DNA of 64,000 nt from Paralvinella palmiformis (GCA_025642065.1 JAODUP010000671.1:91001-155000); one strand, 5' to 3'; counted from the stretch's first letter, positions 11,331 through 25,370 are shown. The notes: generated from the letters alone by a model not told the origin. Numbers and translations: made by a program.

Positions 11331-13067
11331 TAATTTAGCTGGTGAGTCCGAATACAAGTTCCACAGATGGATTCGAACAAAAAACGAACTAAATGAGTAT
11401 AGTCGGCCACGTTGAGAGTGCACCACGACTGCACTTATAATAAGGAAGCAATATGTACCCAGTACTCGTAAGCATATTACTGGCGCATCACCAAAGTCTA
11501 CATTGCTATTTTACAGATAAATACGTTATCAAAATGTAAGCATTATTAGCATGGATACAAAATAAAATTCTACATCATGTAACTGGAATACGTCTACTTG
11601 TTTGCTATTTGGTCGCCTTCTCTCACAGCAAATCGCGAAAAGGTCTAGAATAAACACCAGATGTAATGTTGTATCGGTCTCTAAACCATGTCGCATGAAC
11701 GGTTTCTGTTTACCTGCAACTCGTAAGGGCTAATTGGATGAAACGAGACGCCTTCAATAAAACTGTCTTCTTCCTCATATCGCGGCTATGTCTGGAAAGG
11801 GGAGGGGGAATAAACGTATAACTTATTTTTATTATAATTTGATGATTTGTTTCTTGCTACCATCTATATAAATATATAACTGGCCACACAGGTGCCTCAG
11901 ATGGCATGAAGTAAAGATTGATATTTCCAATATTTTGACCTGGTGTTGCTTTGACCAGTTAGTATACACTCCCCAGGAGTGTTATTATCAGGTGAGATAT
12001 ATCTGAAGGACGTCATACATAGTAATATATTCAGATTAGAACAATACACTGCCATAACTTACCTGAGTACTGGTCATTACATTTACCATTGTAATAGCCA
12101 TGTTTCCAAAGATATTCCCTAAGCAAATGTGATGCGGCTGTTTTATGCGTCTGAAATGTGTCATATCCTTAGCCAAGCAACAGCCAGAATTATCGTACAT
12201 TACTGAATTCCAAGAATTAACCAAACTTGCTTTAAAGGCATCATGTCTTAGTGCCACACGCAGACAATACCTGAATGGTTATAAAACAATCGAAAATGTT
12301 AAGGGAAAAACTTAAATTAATAATTGCATTTAAGTACGCTATTGTATTGTCGCTAAGAAGCCATTCACGAATATCAACATTAGCAAACGTGTACGAATTG
12401 GCATATAGTTGTGTTTCTAAAATCGTGCACCGACCATTATTCACCTTAAACCAGCTTTCGAGCTTTTCCCTCCTCATATTGTGGACAATAATCAATTCTC
12501 TCGAAGCGGCTACCAATAAATAAACAATCTCGGAGTGGTCTTGACTTCAAAAATCCTAGTTCCATCAATGACAATACATAATGCGTATTTGTACTATAAA
12601 GAGGCATCAATTTTATAACATTCGACTTTACCCTTTTCGTGTTGGAGAAATGTTAATTCACTGTATCAGTTATGTTGGAGTTTGTGATTTATTTCAGATT
12701 CTAGAGGAAGCAAATATAACGTATTCTCAGATGGTTTGCATGACATTTGTTTTGTTTGTTTTTAGTGATAGTAGAATTATAAGAATGTTGCATAAAACCG
12801 AAGAAGCAACGGAACAAATAAACCGGAAAGATGCACCATAATCACGGTTATCATATTTATCAGCTGCAACATCAGCGTCATCGTCATCATTATCACAATT
12901 ACTGGCATCGTGTCGCAGCTGTGATATTTCCCAGACACAAAGAGGGAACAATCGTTGTTATGTCACCAGTTAATAACAACATATCATGTGAATTAAAGTA
13001 TAGGAAATGATTAAGCCGAATGGCAAAACGGGCCAAACTTGCCAGCCAAAGATATAGCCGGTGGCAT

Positions 13068-13069
<2 letters not shown>

Positions 13070-13162
<93 letters not shown>

Positions 13163-13183
13163 CCTCTCTCTCTCCCTCTCTCA

Positions 13184-13238
<55 letters not shown>

Positions 13239-13251
13239 ATCTCTCTTTTTC

Positions 13252-13310
<59 letters not shown>
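13070..13310. repeat. (CT)n then (TA)n compound microsatellite
   Basis: About 180 bp of CT with brief interruptions, then pure (TA)n from about 13257 to 13310. Confidence 0.97.
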
Positions 13311-13311
<1 letters not shown>

Positions 13312-14134
13312 CTGTCTTTATAGCATCCAGCTCGTGACCTATAATATAGTGTTGACAGCTGCTCGTTCGCCCACGTCAGTCGGGTGTTTTGGCCAAAGTT
13401 TTCAGCAGAACATCACGTCTCTTCTGGAACTGATAATGCTTTGTTGTTTGGCTTTATGACAGCTCTAACAGGTCAACTGGTGAACAATAACTGAAGCCAG
13501 TTGTCCTCTGTGTAGTCTCACGTAGTTATTGTTATCTTGGGCAATGGTGTGTGTAGAAATTGAGTGGCTTTATGGACATTTAGTAGCGTTGTATGTATGA
13601 TGGTAGTAAAAGGTAGATGTAGATTATCTGAACACATGTATGTATTTGTATTTTTGCTGACTCATAGTTATTGGATTGAACATATGTATCCATTTGGCAT
13701 TTATTGGAAGTAAGGATATTTGATTGAACAAGTTCAGGAATATATACAAATTCAGACATTAACATAATCTATGAATTTGAACAATTATTAGCAAATATAT
13801 ATGAAATCGCTTATCGTTAATTAAAAAATTATTTCAATTAAAATATATATTATGTTATTTAGCTTAAGTATCGTTCACGGGTGGGCATGTAGTGAAAAGG
13901 GGACTTCGTAGAAAAAACAAATAATAAATACAAATATTAGCCGGGTTATAACTGAAAAAACTAGAGTGGAACGCTTAAAGATTTTCTTGCTGAGACATGT
14001 GTAATCTCTCACCAGTCCCTAAGCCGCCAAGCAAAATCAAAATGCGAATCACCTACAACCGTGGAGTTTGGGAGTAGAACACCCAAGTCAGATCACGGCA
14101 GTAGTGAGAATGTTTAGATTAATTATCTAAGCAG

Positions 14135-14135
<1 letters not shown>

Positions 14136-14192
<57 letters not shown>

Positions 14193-14195
14193 TAT
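14136..14195. repeat. (TA)n microsatellite
   Basis: Pure TA with one slip near 14185. Confidence 0.97.
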
Positions 14196-15402
14196 CATTA
14201 TTCTCCCCCTACCTCTCATATCTGAAGCCTATTTATATTGTCAACATAAACCAACAATTGCATTTTCCAATGCAAATCCGTTACCTAATAATACAAAATG
14301 TAAACATTCTGAAGCCTCCATTTATCTAAATTGCCAGTTTACCTGCCCGATTACAGGACAACATAGAGCATGAAAATATATAATTTAAGTGTACTCAATA
14401 TGTGCTGAAGTTTAATTTCCTTTGCGTGGTGACGCGATTTGATGAGGTTCTACGTTTATTTTCCAAACTCTATACAGAATCAGGTCTCTTGTCAAATCAT
14501 GCACGACCCGCTTACTTATACTAGTCAAGGTGTTAACAAACCCTGGCATGACGGCAGCCATTTATTTTGGCCGATGTCTGTAACACAAAGCCCTAACGCT
14601 CGGCATAATACTATGTACAAACACTTTAAACTAATCCCACTTAAGAGTCTAACACAGTCTAAGAAGATGATGGGACGAAGCGTGGACACTTATTGGCCGG
14701 ACAACAACATCCGCTGCCTGGAGTGGGCCGGAAGTGGGTTAAGGACATCCTAAAAAGCTTACACTCGACCTATCAGAGACGACGTCTTATGGGCCACGTC
14801 TGATGTGAGCGCGATTGTGATAGGCTCAAGTTATATTAGACATTAAGGTGCTAAGTACATACCTCTTACGTATGAGGAAGACTTGTCCACCGAGATACGA
14901 CAGTGTTTAGTATTCAAAAATGGTCTGTTTGTTTTATGATACTATTTCCATTTATCTGTTTATGTTTAATTATTAGAGTAGTAAAATGTAGACATATATA
15001 CGTTTTAATGTTAATGTTTATGTTATTACTTCATAGAGAATTATGAACATTAGTTGAACAATGATGAACATGTATTAAAATACGTCAACGGTCTTATGTG
15101 AGGGATTGCGTGCGTCAGTGTGCGTACTACTAATATTCGCCAGTATTTTGTTCTTTCTCATTTATTCCTGTTCACGCTAAAATGTCAATTACCTATATAT
15201 TAATCAACCCAACCCGTATATATTACACACCGGAGCCTATTTCATTCCATCTTTATCGTCAACTGATGTAATGTAAGGCTATGACATTAACAAGTCAAGT
15301 ATCTATAAGGTCGAGTAGTGTACCTGAAACGGATCAATTTGATGGTCATCTATCGTGTAGCTGTACACTTGCCATTTGACATCGTTGCCATAAAATATGG
15401 CC

Positions 15403-15448
15403 AACAGAGAGAGAGAGAGATGGAGAGAGAGAGAGAGAGAGAGAGAGA
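15403..15448. repeat. (GA)n microsatellite
   Basis: GAGAGAGA with one TGG interruption. Confidence 0.95.
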
Positions 15449-15984
15449 CCGTTTATCTGAAGCCTCTTGCATTAGAACAGACAGTTGTATTGACGGTTGG
15501 GTGACATATATTAACACAATATACATTTGGTATTCAGTACATTATAGTCAAGTAAATTTGAAATATGTTATGTATATTTGGAAACATTTATGAATATGTA
15601 CACATTTTATATGCATTATTTATGACATATTCCTGAGATTTTACCGTACATTTGCTGATTTATTGATAAACCATTATCCTTTCGGCCTTCATCAGTTGAT
15701 TTCGGTAATTAATTTTAAGTGAAACAGTCCAATTAACATAGAAGTAGCCAGTAACTGTAGACAATGGTCCCTTAATGAGGGATCATTACCCGATTAAGTC
15801 TGTATTCCTAATGGCTCGTATGTGTTATGTTGTTGATGGGAGAGGATATATAACGCATTTAATAGTCCTATGTAAAGCCGCTTAACTAACAGTACAATGA
15901 GGAATAGTTGGAAGAAGGGCGAGAGTACAGTATATCAAATGGTGATGGCTAGATCTGGATATGAATAAAAAATACAATACGTTT

Positions 15985-16350
15985 TGTGTCTGTTTGAGTG
16001 TCTATTTTTCTCAATGTCTGTTTGTCGTCTGTTTGTCTGTTTTCCTGTCTGTCATCCTGTTTGTCTATCTGCTGATATGTCTAGACCTGTCTTTCTGTCT
16101 ATCTGTCTCTCTGCCTATCTGTTCCTCTGTTATATATGTATGTACGTACGTACGTATGTATGTATGTATGTATGTATGTACGTACGTATGTATGTATGTA
16201 TGTATGTATGTATGCATGTATATATGTATGTATGTATGTATGTGGGTATGTATGTATGTATGTATGTATGTATGTATGTATGTATGCGCCTGTCTGGATA
16301 TATGTCTATTTGCCCATATGTCTGTCTCTATCTCTATCTCTATCTTTCTG
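15985..16350. repeat. (TGTC)n-like then (TATG)n tetranucleotide block
   Basis: Degenerate TGTC/TGTT runs from 15985, then (TATG)n with CGTA variants at 16136-16286, then TCTA/TCTG runs. All three forward frames appear open as a result. Confidence 0.95.
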
Positions 16351-17027
16351 TGTGTATAGAATAGTGTAAGGTACCATTTAGTTCAGATTGTTAATTCCAG
16401 TCGGCCATATAACGGCTATACATTTTGATTTATAATGACTGTAATTATTTACTTCCGGTTAGCTTAATCGCCGACTAGTTTAACTCTACGCTCTCACAAT
16501 GACTGTAACATGTTATTTATTGACTGACATGCTGTGTCATGATGGTAAGACGAATTGTAAATTAGACGGTAGTACCAAAGTATGCGAGCCCTTAATGGAG
16601 TGAATGGTCCGGTAAATGAGTGTATTAGCCAGTGTTTCACGCAAAGTATATCACTGACTGTGTGCATGAATGAATGAATAAATGAATAAGAAATGGAATT
16701 TATTATTCGTAAACCAACAAAAGAAGAGATAATTAATCTAGTTCAGTGGACAGCGCCAATGATTAACTGATCTGATTTATTTATCCGAATTAGAATGACC
16801 TTATCCCACGGCATGTGACCTTCAACTAAGAGTATCCTATTGTACATACAAATAATTGCTGTTTTATTAAGTTGATTTGGTATCGTAATAAACTACACCA
16901 CCATTGTAATTAAATAACCGAATTTAAATGTGTTTATAGATGTTTGCTGAAATACTCTACATTATTGATAGTAATGCGTGTTTCTTGTTGAGACGTATTA
17001 AAAGGAAGATATTACTGCTGCTGCTGA

Positions 17028-17122
17028 AGATAATGATGATGCTAATGATGATGATGATGACGATAATGATGATAATGATGAATATATTTCAGCTGATGAT
17101 GATGATGATGATGATGATGATC
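17028..17122. repeat. (GAT)n trinucleotide tract
   Basis: Imperfect GATGATGATG with a unique interruption at about 17080-17095. Confidence 0.93.
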
Positions 17123-18301
17123 ACAACGACTACGATGACATTATTAATACTGGATATCGCCTACCAATCTTAATATTGTGGTATTTAATGAAGCATCACA
17201 CATTTCTACAGGAAGTGTTATAGTTAGGCTTCCAGCTCAATATATAACCGTGGAGAAGTATTTATCAGTTGGCGTGCTCACTAGCGCCATCTACAGGTCA
17301 CGTTTCGACGACAGTCAGCCCCTGGCTTTGTTTTATACAGACGCTACCTGGATTGTCCATGACCATGTAAGTGTAACCTGATCCGGACACGTGTGGGTGT
17401 ATTGACAAAGAGGCCTCTCTCGAAGTCTATGTGACCGTGTCATGTACAGTCTGGAGGGTGATCTCACCTGGTAATGGCGGTTAGAATCAGGACCAACTTT
17501 ATTACCTTTGTTTGAGCTGATAACACGATTATATGTTGATGTTCCCGTATTACGTGGCATTTGTAAAGAAGACATGTATTGGCAATAGAGTGGAGTTACG
17601 TGACGTAAATGGCATTAAGGAACTTCTACTTCTCTTTGCTTTCCTGTCCATATTCTAGGTTATAAATGTGTTCCTTTTACCCATATACTTTATATTTTTA
17701 GCTGCTGGGCTTCTTTTCCGCACACGTTCTTCCACTGCTTTTGCCCTATTTTAATATATTCTCACTTTACTATCAATCTTTCGCACTACTTCCATTCTCT
17801 ACTCACTAGTGACAGTTGGAGTAGCCTTGGATTGCATTATATTCTATGGGTAACCTTTATTGACCCAATTAGGTATACTAACGTACTTTAGACATGGGCA
17901 GTAATTCTCCACTTGACACAATAATGAGTAAACTGCATGAGTTGCTCCTTTGCATTGTTCCTCTAAAATGCCACCATATTCAGTGATTAAAGGTTTTGCT
18001 CTAAAATCGACCAATCAATCGAATATAATATTGGTGTAACTTCAATACAGGGCAGCGCATAACATGGGATACCATCAATTTATGAAGTCTTTGCGCTGGT
18101 TTGATATTATCATAAAATGTATTCAGCATTAGAAGGATTGTTACTTAAATCAAGACTGATGGATTAGGGATTGCGGATTCCTTGTCAACAAACGTAAATA
18201 ACATTTAACCTGTTAGCATAGCAATAAAGTTGTGATTCTGTTCTCATCTATATGAAGGATTTATGACCAAGAAAGTTTAAATTTTGACTGCAGTTTCATT
18301 T

Positions 18302-18440
<139 letters not shown>

Positions 18441-19199
18441 GCTATTTCTCTCCCTTTCCCCCCTTCCCTTCAAGTGTATTAGCTTCCATCACCAGAAATC
18501 ATAATTCCCCCCTTACTAATTCATTCCCGGTTTGTTTTCCAACTAATTACCATGTAGTCGTATAGTCGTCAATGTCTCTTCAGACGGTGAACAAATCAAA
18601 TTTTCAAAGGCTCACCTGATATAGATACTGTTCTTCTTGTAGTTGTTTCTTGATGTTCATAAATATCTTATGATATTTACGTGTAGGTACTTACAATTAC
18701 AAATACTAGCCAATACCATTTCGATATAAGATTGTATTACGAGTTAATAACTTGAGATGAGGTTTTCATCAGAAACAAAAGAAAACCGGAACAATATATA
18801 TTATTTCCTAGAGCAGATTTTATCAAATCTAAAGTGGCATAATATCAAGTAGACTTCATTTGAGATTAGAGAGTGAAATTTCTCATAACATTAAGTTTTA
18901 TGGTGTAGACGATTTTCATTAAGTTACACTGATATCAGAATACTGGTGGATTGAACTTTATGTGCTTTCGAACGTAAATGGACGCTGAAAAATATATCCG
19001 CGAAGGAATTAAGTAAACGGAATAGATATATGGAACAACTGCAACTCAAATACAGATAGATGCTCCACTTTGAGTATAAACATATAATTATTTCCAGCCA
19101 CACGGTTCCGTTTCTGCGAAATTCGTTTTTATAGGAAAACGCTTGCAATTGACACCGGTGACGTGACATGCAGTTGTAATGTGTGATCTCGTGGCGCAA

Positions 19200-19260
19200 A
19201 CGTAGACTAATGAACTAGAATGCAACTGGGTACTGGTTCGACTCCATTAAGACTGCATTG
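19200..19260 (+). mobile_element. Weak tRNA-like (B-box) sequence
   Basis: CTGGTTCGACTCC is a good B box, but the A-box region is poor and no body is recognised. It may be an old SINE fragment. Confidence 0.22.
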
Positions 19261-21265
19261 ATTTTTCGTTTTATTCTCTAACTCAGCCGCAAAACTGTAC
19301 CCGGTTACTGGTGTTGATGAACAGACGTATTTAATATATACTCCTAGGGGGCTGACCTTAGGTTTAATTAAATTTACATTTCTTTAGTTCGTCACTGTAT
19401 ATATCCTGTGCAACAAGAAAGGAAGTATTGTCACCTGACTTTGACGTCATGTGGCTAACTTTGCCGACCTTGATCTAAAACAAGCACTATTCCGATGAAG
19501 TAGGATCAAAAGTGGCAGCTGCCTCCGTCATTATCTGGATGTTTCTTGTGACAAAGATATGAGGACGGCTTTGTCACTTTCGTCCATTAAGTCCATCCGT
19601 TAAACCATTCATTGCTTCCTGAAGCACTTCGCGTGAATCCGAATACCTGGATGCCGTGCTGCTAGAGCAGCTGTTTATCCAGCTGTGTTGCTCCTGACCA
19701 GTTTTACTTTATGCAGTAACTAATGTATCGATACTTTGACGGTTATTGACCTTTCGTTTATTGATGTGAGTAACAGATATTTGACGTTAAGTTCCATCAG
19801 CGAAATGGAATATTGACCAGACACTAGATAACACCATCATAACACTTTGTAATAGTTCTGTTGACATATTTAACACTAGCTTGGTATCCTTATGCGTCTA
19901 TTATTAGACACGGTCCTATGATTTTTTTTAAATTTAAGAAAAGATAAACAGCATGTTGGTGGTTTCAAAACGAGAACCACCCAATTTAAAGCCGACCTCG
20001 TGAATTACAGTGTTTTGTGGTCATAAACACATTATGACCCGCCTGGCTAACAACGCCATGACTTGCCAGTTTATTGGTTAAATATGTTACCAAGGAGCCA
20101 TTTACATAAAACATTAGTTTGCGTGAAAGTCGTAAATCGTGTTATTGCAACAAATACAGACATCACGTAATCAGTTAATCATTCTCAACGTGTGTCCTTT
20201 ATTACCTGGAACCATTTTAGTCTAAGTCCATTGATCAGAGAACTTCAAAATTTGGCTCAGGATAAGAACTGTTCAATTAATATTTTTCCATTATTCGAAT
20301 TTACGGATAAGTGCCATGATACATACTCTTTAACTAACCTGAGGGCATGGTGTTTCTAATTATCGACTACCAACACTTAATCTATAGTAGCTCACAATGA
20401 GTGGATGATTTGTTTACTTTCAGTACAGGATAAACTTGAGAAATATGAATATGGGGTGACCCCCCGCATAGGGTCATGTACCATCAATAGAGTTATAATT
20501 CAGATTGCAATCTAGCCCTGAACTTCCCACAGTCGTGCTATAACTACAAAGCTTTCGGGGCGCTCAATAATCCACAGTGTATTAAAACGAAGAATATTTT
20601 ACTCTCATTTGTATCACTCTGTCACACAGCCACAATGCACTGCAATGCAGCTCTAATTGCACCTGAAGAACTTTACTCTCCGATAATGTGTACTACACTT
20701 AAAATAAAACAAACAAAACTACAAAAAGCAGTTGGCGGATGGAGGAATTATTTGATATACAGGTAACCAAAGTAGGAAAAACCATTAACACAAAGGTACT
20801 TACTCGGCTATCACGTCGTCCTGATCTATTCCACTCTTCGATTAGCTTGAGAAGAAACGCGTGTGTAACTGCGTCAATTTTGTATATCCCAATACCATAT
20901 TAATAGCACAACAGGAATCTAACTCCTCAGTGTTTTAACAATACCGACCTAACATAAAGAGTTGTATGGAGATACAAGTATACTTAAGGTTGTCTACATT
21001 GTTTTAAAATGCCATTTATTTGTGTTGTGCCTCTTCTTCTAGTAAGCATGCACTAAACTAAGTAATATTCAGTATGATTTGCATGGCTGTTAGAGTTCGG
21101 CCTGTTTAGTTCAAACTTATTTTTGTAGAACCTTTGCCATCTGACATGACGTTGTGAATGGATAAAATCAATGATCACATAGATTATAATTCACTGGGTG
21201 ATTCCTATTACTGTAACATAGGTATTTATGCATACTATTTTTGACCAATGTATTAACATGCATAA

Positions 21266-21832
21266 ACATCAGTATGCCGAGTTGTCTACTACCATCTTAA
21301 GAACATCCACTGTTTAAAAGCATTCTTGACACAAAAAACACTTGTAACTGTAGTCCATGCCTTTGTTACATCTCGTATAGATTATTGTAACTCCCTCTTG
21401 TATGGCATATCTGATTATAACATTAATCGCCTTCAGCGAATTCAGAATAGGGCAGATCGCATTGTAACAAATACTAGAGAATATGATCATATCACCCCAA
21501 TTCTTCAAAAACTACATTGGCTACCTGTTAGACAGCGTATCCATTTCAAGATTTTGTTAATAACTTATAAATCTATTAATGATATGGCGCAAGAATACCT
21601 GTGTGAACTGGTTTCGATTAGAAAGTCATCCCGAAAACTCAGGTCATCCAGTCAGATACTATTACAGGTGCCAGTATCTCGGCTCAAGTCATATGGTGAT
21701 TGTGCGTTTAGTGTTGCAGCCCCCACTTTGTTGAATAGGTTGCCGGTAAATATTTGAAATGCGTCGTCTCTTGAAAATTTTAAATCTCTTCTAAAAACAC
21801 ACCTATTTAAGATCGCTTTCACATGTAAATAA
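21266..21832 (+). pseudogene. 5'-truncated LINE reverse-transcriptase remnant (CR1/L2/jockey-like, C-terminal part)
   Basis: This frame encodes the C-terminal end of a non-LTR retrotransposon polymerase. Recognisable landmarks are VYYHLKNI, HAFVTSRIDYCNSLLYG, INRLQRIQNRA, LHWLPVRQRIHFKILL and the closing AFSVAAPTLLNRLP, the conserved stretch that follows the reverse-transcriptase core in CR1/L2/jockey-type LINEs. It has an in-frame TAA just upstream (21263-21265). A TGA at 21755-21757 interrupts the frame, and after it the reading continues as NASSLENFKSLLKTHLFK to a natural-looking TAA at 21830-21832. That TGA sits where a CGA arginine codon would fit, as expected of CpG decay. The endonuclease and catalytic RT core are absent, so the copy is dead. 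Exact clade placement is uncertain. Confidence 0.88.
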
Positions 21833-21965
21833 TTCTTATCTTTTAAGTCATTACAGGGTTTTTACAGATATATTATTTGGGGTATTATTATATTACTTAT
21901 TATTTGTACAGCGCCTTTGAATGGCTCCTGCTAGTAAGGGCTATATATATAAACTGTGAATAAAT
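21833..21965 (+). mobile_element. 3' UTR/tail of the LINE remnant
   Basis: The segment after the LINE frame contains TTATTTGTACAGCGCCTTTG and ends in GGCTATATATATAAA. A closely similar segment sits alone at 8035-8090, so this is the 3' end of the LINE family. Confidence 0.65.
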
Positions 21966-22123
21966 TCGGTGCAATTGTCACTGCTGTATATATCTAGAAA
22001 TGAAATCGTGTTAATAGTTTCACTAGAATAAACATGAAGCCATATACACGATATATTAGCAGTTTAAAGGATCTCATGAAGCCACAATGTGTAATCACCT
22101 AAAACTATTTAAAAAATACATTA

Positions 22124-22127
<4 letters not shown>

Positions 22128-22158
<31 letters not shown>

Positions 22159-22421
22159 TAAAATATAAAACTTTACTCAAACAAACGAGTACTTTCATAC
22201 ATTCAGTGTGAAATAAACATAAATTAAATCCCAATGTTCTCTTCAAGAATATCCCGTCTATAAGAAGTAGTTTCTGCTGATAAACCCAATCATATCAGCA
22301 TTTCAGATATAGATCATTCCTAGGCTCAAAATTAATGTAATTACCAACAGAGAATGTTAAACGCGTATCGAGCCTGCATAAACCCATACATCAAGTACTG
22401 CTTATATATATATATATATAT
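22128..22421. repeat. Two short (TA)n tracts
   Basis: (TA)n at 22128-22157 and 22404-22421, with unique AT-rich DNA between. Confidence 0.93.
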
Positions 22422-23110
22422 GCATACTTAATATTCTTGATAAATTTCATAATAGAACGCTGTTAAATATAAACCACTGCAAATATATATGAATAATTCA
22501 GTGAGTGAATGAGGCTGTGTACGTGCGTCTGCGTGTTTATGTGTGCGCGCGTAGAAATATAATATAATAACTCATTACATTCATTCTTTAACTTCCGCGA
22601 TGTCTCTCTTAAACCCAGTTTAAGTTCTTATTTATCAAGATATGGCTGATAATTATTAACGACCAGCAATGTTGCCGCTTTACGCTCTCTATTATCTAAA
22701 CATTGTATTGCATTTATTAACTGAATGCAGCATACTCATTTGAGTAACTTACCATTCTCTAAACTTTATCGGTATTATTGATCTACTTGATCAATCGGCA
22801 ACTGATCAGTTTGAATATTGCAATCATAGACTCATCAGCCATTGCACACGCCAATGGTCTATCAAAATGATTACAGCCAATCGGAATGTTCCTTGTGAAA
22901 TCCATACAGCGTTTGGGGGTAGTAGTTGACTTGGCAAGCGAAGGCAGTTATTTTCTAAAACGATTTCTTCTCTGGTTCTATTAACCCGCAATGTGATATT
23001 ATGACGTTTTCTCTTAAAATTCTCTCCAGTTAGAAGTGTTCTATTTGTTACATCGCTACACAAATATTTATACTTTCTGTCAGTGTCAGTGTCCTTGCTG
23101 TTGCTGTTGC

Positions 23111-23561
23111 CATTGTCTTATCGTTATCATTGCCAGCGGGGTTGCCGTTGCCATTGTCTTATCGTTATCATTGCCAGCGGGGTTGCCGTTGCCATTGTCT
23201 TATCGTTATCATTGCCAGCGGGGTTGCCGTTGCCATTGTCTTATCGTTATCATTGCCAGCGGGGTTGCCGTTGCCATTGTCTTATCGTTATCATTGCCAG
23301 CGGGGTTGCCGTTGCCATTGTCTTATCGTTATCATTGCCAGCGGGGTTGCCGTTGCCATTGTCTTATCGTTATCATTGCCAGCGGGGTTGCCGTTGCCAT
23401 TGTCTTATCGTTATCATTGCCAGCGGGGTTGCCGTTGCCATTGTCTTATCGTTATCATTGCCAGCGGGGTTGCCGTTGCCATTGTCTTATCGTTATCATT
23501 GCCAGCGGGGTTGCCGTTGCCATTGTCTTATCGTTATCATTGCCAGCGGGGTTGCCGTTGC
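23111..23561 (+). repeat. 41-bp minisatellite, 11 identical head-to-tail copies
   Basis: Copies start at 23111 and every 41 bp up to 23521, and all 11 look identical base for base. A degenerate continuation (CATTGCC..., 23562 on) and a GTTGCCATTG-rich lead-in flank the array. The unit has no stop in any forward frame. Because 41 is not a multiple of 3, the array is open in all three forward frames with the same 41-residue cycle. It is not a CRISPR array, since there are no spacers. Identity implies recent expansion or homogenisation. Confidence 0.97.
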
Positions 23562-24446
23562 CATTGCCAATACTATTGGCATACGCATTATCAGTGGCGT
23601 CGCCCTTGTCCTTACTATTGTCATTGCCATCTCGTCTTCCTTGTCGTTATCGTTGTCCTTGCAATCATCAATATATTCCTGCCTTTATCTGTTGTTTAAG
23701 ACTTACGAGGAAATATATGACACGGTTTCCTATATTCTGCATGGGAATGTCATATATAAACCGCCACATATGTTAGCTTCGTATAGCATTTGACAGTCGC
23801 ATATGTCTAATCCGTCTGACACATATCTACGATACTCCTGCTCCTATTTAGGTAACCACGGCGTAGTTCTTGAAGCCTATCTGTTCTTTTCTTACTTGAC
23901 ATCACTCACTGACCTTCTTTGATTGCGTAGACTGCACATGTATATGTTTCAATGCCGTTACGTCTTCTTGTCTGTGCATGTTCAGCGTTTGCTTTAGACG
24001 GCTGAATCTACATAGTCCACTCTATTGCGGCGTCGGAACTTACTAATAAAAAGGCAATAGTTTTATTATCAGCGTTAGGCTCTGTTCTGTTCCCCAACTT
24101 ACCAAGTCAATGCAATGTTTTAAACCCTAATATAGCCGCTATCAGATCATGATAACAGTTTCACTTTGTTCGCTTGACGGACTAAATTAATTTATGTCGT
24201 GCTTGATGTTTCTGTACGATAATGATTTAATTAGTCGACAGCGAAGAACTGATGTCAACAATAGCTAATCAGCGAGAGTTTTTAGGATGCAATTAATTAC
24301 TCTAGCAAATTCATTAAAAAACTTAATTGTTTGGCAAACATTTCACTAATTGCATATAATCTACTAATAGCCTTTATCTCTCCTATTTCTACCCGTTTAA
24401 CCTTTTTATCCACTGATACAACATCTGTTTTTTGTGAATTATTGAT

Positions 24447-24460
24447 TATATATATATATA

Positions 24461-24512
<52 letters not shown>

Positions 24513-24562
24513 CCAGTATAGTGTTCGTATATATATATATATTTTTTTTTTTAAAAAAAAAT
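24447..24562. repeat. (TA)n tracts and T11/A9 inverted homopolymers
   Basis: (TA)n 24450-24510, a second short TA run, then T11 followed directly by A9 (24542-24561), a potential hairpin. Confidence 0.95.
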
Positions 24563-25030
24563 ATATAGAAAAAAACTAAATACGGTTGTTTGGTATTCTA
24601 CGTTAACTGATTCCCCCAAATACTGCGCCATATAACAACCCATTTCCTATTAGAACAACATAGTTCTGTAGCATTATTCAAATTAGTGTTTGAACAGTCA
24701 TGAAAACCTACACGGCAACACGCTTTTACCTTCTGACACTTTCACTGTGCAGAAAGTAATTCAACACGTTCTCTTCGTTGTAATTACGCACCTTTAATTG
24801 CATAATTGCACTTAACATAACACTTTGTAAGGATAGGCGTTGTTCTAATCATTATCACTTCCATTGTTCTCGTTATTCTAAATGTGGAAATCATTATACA
24901 AATGAGTTGTCTAACGTGTGATAACGCCAGAAGAATGTAAATAAATAACTCTTAGCATATCTTTATCGACATATGCTAAATAAATGGGCAGAAAAGTGGG
25001 AACGAATTGTTTGCTTCCGTTTATGGCGTT

Positions 25031-25370
25031 AGAGCTGACTCCAGAGCTGTCTTTAGAGCTGCTCTCATAGCTATCTTTATAGCTGTCTTCATAGCTGTCT
25101 TCAGATCGGTCGTTAAAGCTGTCTTCAGAGCTGTCTCGAGAGCTATATTCAGAGCTATCTACAGAGCTGTCTTCAGAGCTATCTACAGAGTTATCTTCAG
25201 AGCTGTCTTCAGAGCTATCTTCAGAGCTATCTTTAGGCTGTTTAGGCTGTCTTCAGAACTGTCTTCTTGGCACTATTTTGAGCTACCTTCAGAACTGTGT
25301 TCGAGGCTATCTACAAAGCTATCTTAACAGCTGTCTTCAGCGCTATCTTTAGAGCTGTCTTCAGAGCTGT
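25031..25370 (+). repeat. 12-bp tandem repeat, consensus AGAGCTGTCTTC, about 28 diverged units
   Basis: The 12-bp unit is in frame with itself, so one forward frame reads as (R-A-V/I-F)n from 25031 until units at about 25225-25250 break phase. AGCT (AluI) sites recur every 12 bp. There is no start, splice or domain evidence for translation. Confidence 0.93.

Noticed and set aside
15961..16369. Cys/Tyr/Val-rich open frames in three forward frames
   Set aside because: They are translations of (TATG)n and (TGTC)n; the same applies to 31207-31531 and 47288-47645.
23111..23561. CRISPR-like direct repeat array
   Set aside because: Repeats are contiguous with no spacers, and the sequence is eukaryotic.
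23036..23793. Overlapping open frames of 189-246 codons in three forward frames
   Set aside because: All are produced by the stop-free 41-bp minisatellite. There is no start context, domain or splice support for a protein.
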